Assembly: GCA_964437365.1 (NCBI GenBank)
Contig: CAYTGM010000012.1
Coordinates: 1-64,000, forward strand
Direction: 5' to 3'
DNA length: 64,000 nt
From: CAYTGM01 sp964437365
GTDB taxonomy: Bacteria > Sumerlaeota > Sumerlaeia > SLMS01
Shown: positions 55,501 to 61,667 of the stretch, in pieces
Layout: each line of letters opens with the position of its first letter
Numbering within the stretch: the first letter of the stretch is position 1
Position numbers and translations under genes: made by a program
Notes under the pieces: generated by a model
The model's input: only the letters and a program-made list of their open reading frames with translations
Database searches by the model: none
What the model was told of the DNA's origin: nothing

Positions 55501-57103
55501 GTTCTCTGGATTTGAACCTGAAGAGTGGGATCTCAGGTTAAGCGAAGGAAGTATCGGTGTAGACGTGGCTGTAGAAAGCTACAGATTTCAATACAACCCA
55601 CCTCCCTTTCCGACGACGGCCGTTAATCTTACCATTGGACAAGATCTTACAGGGGAAGAACGGCCAGGCAACGACGGTCTCTATTGTGTCGGTGCTTATG
55701 AAAGCCCCGACGCGTTCCGGATCGCTATCGATGAGATTCGTTACGTTAGTCCAACTATCAATGGGGTACGGGGCGATAATGAGTATGGGACGATCACCGC
55801 AGCGCTCACAGGTCTAGACAGCGAACTCCTTTATGAAATTCGCCTCGCTGAAGGATATTATACAGAAGGAGCAACTCTCGTTGTACCTGAGAATGTTGAG
55901 GTTTCTGGTAGCTGGTCCTCTGACTTTATGCAGCAGGATAGAGAGAAGTTCCCAACAATCATCAACGGTGAAGACACTTATCGGGTATTTAATAATAGTG
56001 GAGTTCTTCGCAGTCTCACTATCGAGAAGGGATTTTCATCATCTGGACCGGGAGGAGTTCAGAATCATGGGTTGGCACAGATTATCGACTGCGAACTTCG
56101 TTTCAACCAGGGGACTGAAGGAGGGGCCGTTGGATTCGGAACGGTCATCGATTCAACCCTTCTCCACAACAAAGCTGTGATTGGAGGTGGTTCTTACAGA
56201 TCAAACGTTTCTCGGTCAACGATCTCCTTTAATAGAGCTGCTGAACACGGCGGCGGAGTATCTGGAGGCTCAGTTAACGAATGTGAGGTGACGGATAACG
56301 AGGCTCTCTTTGATGGTGGAGGAACACATCAGGCAAGCGTTTCCAACTCTCGAATCCTTAGAAATACCGCTCGCCGTCGAGGAGGAGGAGTTTACATCAA
56401 GGGCGCTTTCGGAAGAGGAGGACCGATTGCAGACTCTATCATCGCTTACAACAAAGCCAACGACAATGACGAGACTCCTGAGAAAACATTTCTAAATTCA
56501 CCCGACGATGATGGTGGAGGTATATATGGAGAAGAGGCTAATGTTGAACGATGTCGAGTTTTCGGAAACTATGCGGGTGATGATGGAGGAGGTATCCATC
56601 TATTCGTCTCAACGATCGAAAACACATTGGTCTACCGGAATAAAGCAGAGTTCGAAGGAGGCGGAATACTCTTCAGAGAAAGTGGAAGTATCGCGTACTG
56701 TACGGTTACAGAAAATGAAGCCCAGTTCGATGGAGGGATTCGAGGTCCTGCTGATGTTTTCAGGTCTATATCCTGGAAGAATCAATCTGGAAACATCAGT
56801 GCGCTGACAAGCACTCTTGAATCTTGTTTCCCAGAAGCAACCGGCGAGGATGGGAATATCTCGGAAGACCCACTCTTCGTCGATACATCAGCAGATGATC
56901 TTGAAAACTGGAATCTAAGCCTTCTGCATGGCTCGCCTTGCATAGATGTCAGTGAGGATTCATCTGGAGGCCGAGTCTATGATGATTTCAATCGAAACCC
57001 AAGGCCTGGTGCTGACTTCCTTTATGACATCGGTGCGTATGAATCAGAGGACTTCATGAAATCAACTGCCTATGACGGGGAGTCGTACTTCGTCCTTTAT
57101 TGA
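49547..57103 (+). CDS. Giant secreted right-handed beta-helix protein with six modules
   Basis: The 2,518-residue protein has a signal peptide (about 1-35, ending TASG). Six modules follow at roughly 39-443, 455-773, 785-1206, 1216-1624, 1637-2054 and 2063-2500. Modules 1-5 open with a strand cap of the form YVSxDGDNxxGxSWxTAFxxL; the sixth opens with a diverged version. Each continues with parallel beta-helix coils full of GGG(V/I)xN units, and closes with DxxGNPRPGxDGxxCIGAYESP. Single modules of this form exist as whole surface proteins (choice-of-anchor-Q-like). The C-terminus reads DGESYFVLY. A G-rich site, GGGGGG, lies 5 bases before the ATG. It probably forms a long adhesin or surface fibre. 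Confidence 0.88.
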   Translation: MCRGTISCTFHSANLFVQSTFCLIAFSLMFAQTASGQGVVYVDQDAAVGGDGSSWATAFQTIQEGADAAEAGIETEVWVAEGVYTGMGDQVLDIPEDIEVLGGFNGTENLRSERNIEDNPTIIDGEGTRRGVWNEGILDGFTIQSCNADNVSIQSDNGAAIYSNGTIRNCRIAENIQEYGSIVDATGAMTDCVVENNRSSTIMDIQLFQLEDTIVSNNEYTRYLLYVRSGDTVIDKCEIVDNTGPLTSDVSNLISTGGYSQDLSLEIINTMIYRNSFFAGSIVSAYNSGSAYLENLLIYGNDVKDHRLALLRLEDAEVIHSTIVGKPQNDTYDVGVTLNGGRVLNSIVWGFGEADIDASDKVEISNSCFFEAKDENGNISVYPQFVNFNGVDSDLWDLSLLDGSPCVDTGDLAAAPAEDVFGAPRPGGDSLVCMGAIESPDAFEGNGDPEQLLISYVSKSGDGTDGQSWNTAFTTLDDALSSRTITRTSNYEVRVAQGVYAEGKETSVPKYVTLLGGWKGDALDPEARDIESFETIIDGENSYPCLRGYGGLIEGFTIRNGKAEDFATGGGVSLLGGVLRKCKVNDNEGNSIAGVYARNAVIDSCRVYSNQGADVGGVTIEESDLVNSLVYANHSMYGAGSVKGTGRVLHSTIFGNRSGYFMSHFSPYFGISPVFEGSMRNSIVWSEPVIGLWREQSFYSCFDTASDQNGNISLPPRFANIEGDPSTWDLTPLNGSPTIDRGALETSIEFDILGNSRPGGDNAICMGAIESPDEFTPDSDPPPIRIVHVSLDGDNTDGDTWSTAYTSIIDAINDHHLDILEVRVAEGTYIESETIQISGNVSLLGGYSGNMALPEQRDPEDYITSLNGNGERTVVFNYGRLEGVQVTQGYSLYQGGGVFNLGTIEDCLIENNYAHEGGGIFNSGVIKGSVIRNNEARLYGGGISQKGVWRIEDEVFDDALVSNCIVESNIASGSGGGILSTGGTVEFCTVANNKAESESFSSFNKFGGGVYLLSSSIKNSKVLGNQAEEGGGIYAEYYSLVENCSLLANEAVYGGAVKYDNRSDVNSCTLFRNKSENTAAVSGNFSRIENSIIWENDGGDLLPSIDDDYHPDFYEQIRNSCFPEAFTLPLLFGDAPSIQIDESNVSGDPMFVDVSGDDPSQWDLRLQPGSPCIDRANVETVPATDIDGNPRPGVDGLACIGAYESAPELEPGDRFQYVPVYLSQDGNNTSGDSWETAFDNFTSVTLKLRPTYAYDIRVAQGLYQFGEEIEVAKATKVSGGWKGDPLDPEAQDIELYETIIDGNNSHRVFYNEGVLEKLTVQNGFVDANGGGALNLGTIQNCSFIQNSASFGGGVDNRGEIKSSYFRGNSAESGGGVYNNERGEILQSTFEENTAIESGGGVWNLSDSYNRNNPVRNSLFRRNEARNGGGLYGGGIVEACRFIENTAEANGGGVYIFEGDLLNSELISNNAGNKGTSVFLGEGTESNKEGRVFHSTIVEKSSMSSGTVAGKGYVKNSIIWNLSDQPLDLQGASIEFWFTNFQSSVGEHCFSFNPEFVNVTGEDPEAWDLRLSEASPLIDLGERFTLLDNQNSFGAVTRGYLELDYSDNPRPGVDGAICIGAHESPPEYTSDFPETDVLYVSLDGDNSNGESWQTAFTSLSQALAASVQNHPTEILLDRGDYSEGKEIIIPYNIAVIGGSKDGGTTSFNGQNSYRCFTNYGRLESLRLVNGAANGVGGAILNFGHVVDCAILDSNATGSGGAIASFQGTITGSRMEGNASENDGGGLFASDTETQNLTLVDNTSQGSGGGAYIDRGSLHGGTISMNFSNADGGGLYLVEANAEELELSENTALGNGGGLYGVIADIDRSHVLLNQAARGGGLYFENGNARNCAVYANKATVEAGGIYEGVVNFCTVVRNEAPEGAGAITDGSFTNSICYFNVGTDLKGSNESYGFFPSQLRGTVFETAIGVVFESENVIRTAPEFHRFSGFEPEEWDLRLSEGSIGVDVAVESYRFQYNPPPFPTTAVNLTIGQDLTGEERPGNDGLYCVGAYESPDAFRIAIDEIRYVSPTINGVRGDNEYGTITAALTGLDSELLYEIRLAEGYYTEGATLVVPENVEVSGSWSSDFMQQDREKFPTIINGEDTYRVFNNSGVLRSLTIEKGFSSSGPGGVQNHGLAQIIDCELRFNQGTEGGAVGFGTVIDSTLLHNKAVIGGGSYRSNVSRSTISFNRAAEHGGGVSGGSVNECEVTDNEALFDGGGTHQASVSNSRILRNTARRRGGGVYIKGAFGRGGPIADSIIAYNKANDNDETPEKTFLNSPDDDGGGIYGEEANVERCRVFGNYAGDDGGGIHLFVSTIENTLVYRNKAEFEGGGILFRESGSIAYCTVTENEAQFDGGIRGPADVFRSISWKNQSGNISALTSTLESCFPEATGEDGNISEDPLFVDTSADDLENWNLSLLHGSPCIDVSEDSSGGRVYDDFNRNPRPGADFLYDIGAYESEDFMKSTAYDGESYFVLY

Positions 57104-57181
57104 GCGCTACTCAGTTCAGCGACGAATCTCAATGCCTCCTGGCAGAAATTGGAGAGAGGTATTGATCTGTCTTGATGGCGA

Positions 57182-57958
57182 CTACTCAATCTCTTCCGCG
57201 ATATCCGATATGAGTTGATGAGGAACCTCGAGGGTTACAAAACCGAAACGAGGGTATTCTATATCCAGGATGACGTAGACAGCGATTGTCGCCAACGCTG
57301 AGAATCCAAGAATATGCGCATAGCTGAGCCATTCAACTCGAGCCAGACCAAAACCCAGGACCCAGGAGGCTGCCAGCGAAAGAATTCCCAGCAGTATAAA
57401 TATCAGCAAGGGTGGGTGGGATTGGATGGCTATAAGTCTTGTAGTCGTGATATCAAACATTTCATTAAGGGCGGGAAGCAAGAGCTTGCCAGCGTCTCCA
57501 TGCCCTCCATCGCGCGTGCCTTCGACAGCCGCTGCCCAGATTTGCTTTTGAATCTCTTCTGCTTTCTCGTACTCAGCAAATGCAGCCTCTTTTTCAGTCA
57601 TCAGATCCCAAAGTTTTGCGCGAGATTTGACGTACTCTCTGAAGAGATCTCGAATGGGAGATTGTTTCTCTTCCGGCAAGAGGTCGAGGCGGAGGTGCGC
57701 GGTAGAAATGGCGTTTGCTTCTTGTACAATCAACTGCCTCCGACCATCAAATCGGTTATAGGCACTGGAAAAGGTAAAGGCGATAAGGAGTCCAAGGAGA
57801 CTCAGAATCGCGGCATCAACGGTGCCTGTTCGGAGCTTGTTCGCATCTGAGACCGACTCGCTAAGCCGACGGCCATAACGGTGACCAGCGATGGCCAGTA
57901 GGATCATGCCGACAAACACAAGGATGCAGGCCACGACGGAAAGTATATAAAGGTTCAT
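57182..57958 (-). CDS. DUF4239-like membrane protein
   Basis: The 258-residue protein has an N-terminal membrane helix (about 5-24), a second hydrophobic stretch around 48-65 and two helices near the C-terminus (about 183-205 and 215-232). The block FTFSSAYNRFDGRRQLIVQEANAISTAHLRLDLLP matches the DUF4239/bestrophin-like family, which is proposed but not shown to form ion channels. No operon partner: it stands alone, convergent with the giant repeat gene. Confidence 0.75.
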   Translation of the reverse strand: MNLYILSVVACILVFVGMILLAIAGHRYGRRLSESVSDANKLRTGTVDAAILSLLGLLIAFTFSSAYNRFDGRRQLIVQEANAISTAHLRLDLLPEEKQSPIRDLFREYVKSRAKLWDLMTEKEAAFAEYEKAEEIQKQIWAAAVEGTRDGGHGDAGKLLLPALNEMFDITTTRLIAIQSHPPLLIFILLGILSLAASWVLGFGLARVEWLSYAHILGFSALATIAVYVILDIEYPRFGFVTLEVPHQLISDIAEEIE

Positions 57959-58511
57959 CCAGTTGAATCACCCAGTAAATGTTGCCAGAAGGAGCTTCGA
58001 GTTACCCTTCTTGTTTTGATGTCCTCGAGCCTGTTGAGCTCTCCGGAAAACAACCACGTTAGAATCTGAATGATGGGTTCAGAAGTCAAGCTGTGAATGT
58101 GTTGTATAAGCCCGGTTAGAGGTTGCTTTCAGGGTTTAGTTCTCGAAGATGTTAGAGACAAAGTAGCTTGGAACCCAAAACCTCTGTTGCTGCGTTTGAT
58201 GGTGGTCTTTGGCTTGTTCGTTTTCAGATCAGGGAGTATGAACGAATGGGCCGCATTTGATAGTGGATTCGAATGCATAAGAAGTTCTGAAAAGGAGTTC
58301 TTGCTATTCAGAAGAGCTTGGATGTACCGAACGCGAAGCTTGAGTTGATGATAAAAGTTTCCTTCACCACCTTGCATATTCGGGAACAAAAAACGGAGCC
58401 CATAATTTTGCGGACGCATTCCGGTTACACCCGGTCAAAGACCCACACCAACTCCAGATTCCTAAGAAGGACAAGGAGATGAGTTTCTACTTTCATTTCA
58501 GGAGAAAGACG
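57959..58511. other. Intergenic region of about 550 bases
   Basis: Short frames on both strands overlap each other here, but none has a ribosome-binding site with a family-like product. I see no strong repeat or terminator. The last 40 bases carry the ribosome-binding sites of the following gene. Confidence 0.4.
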
Positions 58512-59231
58512 ATGTCATTTCAATTTCGAATAATCGCCGTTGCGTTCCTTCTCACACCTCTGTTCCCAAATAGCTTGAATGCCCAATTATACTCAAGCCT
58601 GGAGCAGACTCTGCCAGAATCAAATTATCCTGAGCTCGACAACTCGAATATTGTGATTGCACTCTATGCTGAGGACTTAAATGCATCCGATTTATGGATA
58701 AAAAGAAGAATTTGGCATTATAGGAATCTTGGATATACAAAAGAGGAGTATCGAGAAATTATCATAGCTGAAATAAATGATTTTGAAAATACAACTTTAA
58801 TCCTCGCAATTGAAAGCGACGGAACATTTATTTGGGCAGAGAATAGCGCCTCGTCCTCCGACATTATATATATGGAAGAAGATCTCTTGGATTCCACCGA
58901 AGTTCAACTTCTGGTCAATGGTATATTTGAAACTGAAATAGCAACACTTGGTCAGCCCCCTGAATACCTTTATTCCTCTCCACATATTGCCTACTATGTA
59001 AAGTCTACTCAAACGGACCAGTATCATAAAATTTCCAATTTTGTGGATTTAGAACTACCAAGTTATTTGTCGTTAGATTATACTCGGTCAGAGATTGAAC
59101 AAATTAATCTTGCTGATTATCGAGTTGAATCTCATTTGAGTAATGAAGGCCCTGAACAACTTAGGGTAGGCGAGAATGAGTGGATACAAATAATGCAGTA
59201 TATCACTGATCCACTGCCAGGAAGTGAATAG
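58512..59231 (+). CDS. Small secreted protein, function unknown (first of a pair)
   Basis: The start at 58512 follows AGGAG by 7 bases and gives a clean signal peptide (MSFQFRIIAVAFLLTPLFPNSLNAQ). An in-frame ATG 33 bases earlier sits directly after AAGGAG and is less likely. The mature part of about 215 residues contains TTLILAIESDGTFIWAEN, which matches the layout of the DGT/DGQ strand in two other small secreted proteins here. Base composition is more AT-rich than the surrounding genes. No recognised domain. Confidence 0.65.
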   Translation: MSFQFRIIAVAFLLTPLFPNSLNAQLYSSLEQTLPESNYPELDNSNIVIALYAEDLNASDLWIKRRIWHYRNLGYTKEEYREIIIAEINDFENTTLILAIESDGTFIWAENSASSSDIIYMEEDLLDSTEVQLLVNGIFETEIATLGQPPEYLYSSPHIAYYVKSTQTDQYHKISNFVDLELPSYLSLDYTRSEIEQINLADYRVESHLSNEGPEQLRVGENEWIQIMQYITDPLPGSE

Positions 59232-59315
59232 AACAGCCAACTATATCAAGGGTTCGAACTTCAGTTCCAACACCATCACTTACTCCAACAGACGACGGAA
59301 AGGAATTACCCTAAT

Positions 59316-59957
59316 ATGAGAATTCTAGGACTCGTAGTCCTCTATATACTAAGTGCAAACACAGTACCAGGATACAAATATCCGAATTTCGTTAATGACC
59401 AATCTACAACAGCTCCCCTATGTGCCGTGATGACCTATGATAGATACAATGGGGACCTGATTTTACATGCGGCACTCTATCCCGATGGTCAACTTTACTG
59501 GACAAAAGGGTATTTTGACTACAAAACACCAGATGATATGTCTTGCTGTGATTCTCAAGATCAATACACCTACTCGGTTTATAAAGCTACTATTCCTCCA
59601 AATGTCGTCGAGCAGTTCAAGAGTGATATATTGGCTCTTATGCAAACCACAGACTGGGGGATACGAGTGTACAATCTCCACCCCGGTTTGCCGGTTACAG
59701 AGTTGTTATTCAATACTGGTCAACAGAGTTTATTTATGCGGTCTGGTGATGCTGCCGACCTTGGAAAGAATTTTCAAAATTGGCTTGCTGAGAATGATCC
59801 TAGCATAACCCCGGTCCCTACTCCTGTTGTTTCCGTATTTCTTCAAGACTGGTCCTTTATTGAACAGGAACTGTTCGATTTGGTCGCAGCTAATGTCAAC
59901 AACGGGACTCTGTTGAATTCTGTCTTGTTTAAGACTGAGTATTCAAATGTTCCGTGA
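59316..59957 (+). CDS. Small secreted protein, function unknown (second of a pair)
   Basis: A short signal peptide (about 1-18, cut near VPG) precedes about 195 residues. They include DLILHAALYPDGQLYWTKG and a Cys pair (SCCDSQ). The order of elements (strand with DGQ, long helix IPPNVVEQFKSDILALM, beta end) is like that of the proteins at 58.5 kb and 47.7 kb. It is also AT-rich. It follows its neighbour by 84 bases. Its role is unknown. Confidence 0.65.
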   Translation: MRILGLVVLYILSANTVPGYKYPNFVNDQSTTAPLCAVMTYDRYNGDLILHAALYPDGQLYWTKGYFDYKTPDDMSCCDSQDQYTYSVYKATIPPNVVEQFKSDILALMQTTDWGIRVYNLHPGLPVTELLFNTGQQSLFMRSGDAADLGKNFQNWLAENDPSITPVPTPVVSVFLQDWSFIEQELFDLVAANVNNGTLLNSVLFKTEYSNVP

Positions 59958-60021
59958 CGAATCTTCTGGAATTGAAATGATAAAGTAAGCAGTTCAATTA
60001 TTTTACGAAGGAGATCAACTC

Positions 60022-60096
60022 TCAGGACGAAGGCGAAGCACGCGACGGAGTTAATGCCAGGTAGATAGCAACAGCGAGGAATAACAGTAACACCAT
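60022..60096 (-). CDS. Possible 24-residue membrane peptide
   Basis: A minus-strand frame downstream of the tRNA encodes an ATG-started peptide, MVLLLFLAVAIYLALTPSRA plus four residues, which would be one membrane helix. The frame stays open upstream with basic residues (EIRRGF) before the helix, but no usual start codon with a good site is found there. It could be a real small protein or chance. Confidence 0.2.
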   Translation of the reverse strand: MVLLLFLAVAIYLALTPSRASPSS

Positions 60097-60221
60097 GAAG
60101 CCACGTCTGATCTCAGAGGACGTCTTTCCTTGTAAATAGATTCCCTACAAAATACTAGATCATCGTTCCACAATTTCCACGATGAATCGTTCATACAATA
60201 TGGAGAACATTGGATTTATAC

Positions 60222-60298
60222 TGGTCGGGGTGGCGGGACTCGAACCCGCGCCCTCACGCTCCCGAAGCGTGCGCGCTAGCCAACTGCGCCACACCCCG
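60222..60298 (-). tRNA. tRNA-Pro, anticodon CGG
   Basis: The minus strand folds as a full cloverleaf. The acceptor stem CGGGGTG pairs with CACCCCG, the D arm has GCGC...GCGC, and the anticodon stem CACGC/GCGTG has loop TTCGGGA (anticodon CGG, reading CCG codons). The T arm carries GGTTCGAGTCC. Discriminator A and an encoded CCA end follow. It reads Pro. Confidence 0.95.
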
Positions 60299-60364
60299 AT
60301 ACCGTATTTATCTCTCTTTTCTTCTCGACCCATGGTCAAGCCTGAAGTCATTTTCATCAAACGT

Positions 60365-60382
60365 CGGGTGGTCGACCACCCG
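60365..60382. repeat. Perfect 18-bp palindrome between tRNA and aminotransferase gene
   Basis: CGGGTGGTC followed by GACCACCCG reads the same on both strands. It lies 33 bases before the aminotransferase start and 67 bases upstream of the tRNA's 5' end on the other strand. It could be a dimeric regulator site. Confidence 0.6.
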
Positions 60383-60414
60383 GCATAAGACTCCTGCCCA
60401 AGGTTAGACTTCCT

Positions 60415-61554
60415 TTGTATAGAATCCCCCTGTCAGATACGGTCATCGGTGAAGAAGAAATTGAAGCTGCAACCAGGGTGCTCCGGTCCGGTTGGCTCAC
60501 TATGGGCCGAGAGGTGGAGGCTTTTGAGGAGGAGTTCGCCAGAAAGCTCCATTGTAAACATGCCGTAGCCGTGGCGAATGCTTCTGTTGCGCTGGAACTT
60601 TCACTGTGGGCCTCCGGCATTGGGCCGGGGGATGAAGTTATTCTTCCTTCGATTACTTTTATTGCCTGTCTCAATGCAGTTCGACGAGCAGGTGCAACAC
60701 CCGTCCTCGCCGATGTGACATCAGAGCTTGATCTCACTATCAGTCCTGAAGATATACAGAGAAAAGTTTCAGCAAAAACAAGAGCTGTCATGACCATGCC
60801 TCATTCAGGGTACTGTCCCGATATGGAAGCGATTGTAAAGATCTGTGAAGAGAATGATCTGGTATTGATTGAGGATTCCTGTCATGCCCCATTGGCTCAT
60901 ATAGACGGAAAGTATATCGGGACATTCGGAAAATGTGGTTGCTGGAGTTTCTTTGGGAACAAGAACATGACCACAGGTGAGGGAGGGATGATCACCACTG
61001 ACGATGATGAATTGGCCGAGCAGCTTCGATTATTACGTAATCATGGTTTGACAAAACCCACTTGGAGTCGAGCACAAGGGTCTGCGGGTATGTACGATGT
61101 TGCGCGGCCAGGAACGAATGCTCGTATGGACGAGATCCGTGCGGCGATCGGCAGGGTACAGCTTTCAAAGCTTGAAGGTTTGAATCAAAAACGAAAGGTA
61201 GTTGCTGAAAACCTGCGAGTCGGGCTAAAGGATTTAAAGGGGCTCGTTGTTCCTTTCGATGCGCCTCGAGGCACTCCTGTTCATCATATTTTCGTCGTCC
61301 TCCTACCAGAAGGGATAAACAGAGACGATTTTCGTCAAGATCTGGCAGAACAAGGAATTCAGACTTCTATTCATTATATCCCGCTGGATCGTTTTGCAGA
61401 GACGCGCAGTTTGTTTGAGGGATGCGGAAGAAGCTCAGATTTGCCCGTCACTCGGGCCATTGAGAACAGGATCGTCACTCTTCCGCTGGGGCCCACGATG
61501 AGCAAAGATCAATGTCATGAGGTTGTTGAAATGGTTTCTTCATTTCTTTCCTGA
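60415..61554 (+). CDS. DegT/DnrJ/EryC1/StrS-family aminotransferase
   Basis: This PLP-dependent fold-type I family transfers amino groups to nucleotide-linked ketosugars for surface polysaccharides, with related dehydratases and isomerases. The PLP Lys is Lys183 in SFFGNKNMTTGEGG. Other blocks seen are SGWLTMGREVEAFEEEF, VANASVALELSL, GDEVILPSITF and LIEDSCHAPLA. The start codon is TTG with AAGG 10 bases upstream; no other start is in frame nearby. Length, 379 residues, is normal. No sugar-nucleotide genes are next to it, so the substrate cannot be told. Confidence 0.93.
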   Translation: MYRIPLSDTVIGEEEIEAATRVLRSGWLTMGREVEAFEEEFARKLHCKHAVAVANASVALELSLWASGIGPGDEVILPSITFIACLNAVRRAGATPVLADVTSELDLTISPEDIQRKVSAKTRAVMTMPHSGYCPDMEAIVKICEENDLVLIEDSCHAPLAHIDGKYIGTFGKCGCWSFFGNKNMTTGEGGMITTDDDELAEQLRLLRNHGLTKPTWSRAQGSAGMYDVARPGTNARMDEIRAAIGRVQLSKLEGLNQKRKVVAENLRVGLKDLKGLVVPFDAPRGTPVHHIFVVLLPEGINRDDFRQDLAEQGIQTSIHYIPLDRFAETRSLFEGCGRSSDLPVTRAIENRIVTLPLGPTMSKDQCHEVVEMVSSFLS

Positions 61555-61667
61555 AGTACGGGAGAGCATCAAGGTTGCGGGGTGAAACAACAAGGGTTGA
61601 CAGAGAAATATCCTTGAGGCATCCTCTTTATGAATCATGGGAAGCGGAAGATCCTGAGGAGGAGAGC

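Noticed and set aside
49547..57103. GGG-rich coils as a possible CRISPR-like or tandem DNA repeat
   Set aside because: The repetition is at protein level with divergent DNA; there are no regular identical repeats with spacers.
58097..58419. Short frames on both strands before the small secreted proteins
   Set aside because: Mutually overlapping, with no start signals and no recognisable product.
60182..60407. Plus-strand frames over the tRNA giving 'GLEPAPSRSRSVRASQLRHTPIPY'-like peptides
   Set aside because: These are the well-known false proteins read from the antisense strand of a tRNA gene.
61597..61632. TTGACA before the FG-GAP gene as a sigma-70 promoter
   Set aside because: No acceptable -10 box lies at 16-18 bases; the nearest TTTATG is too far.
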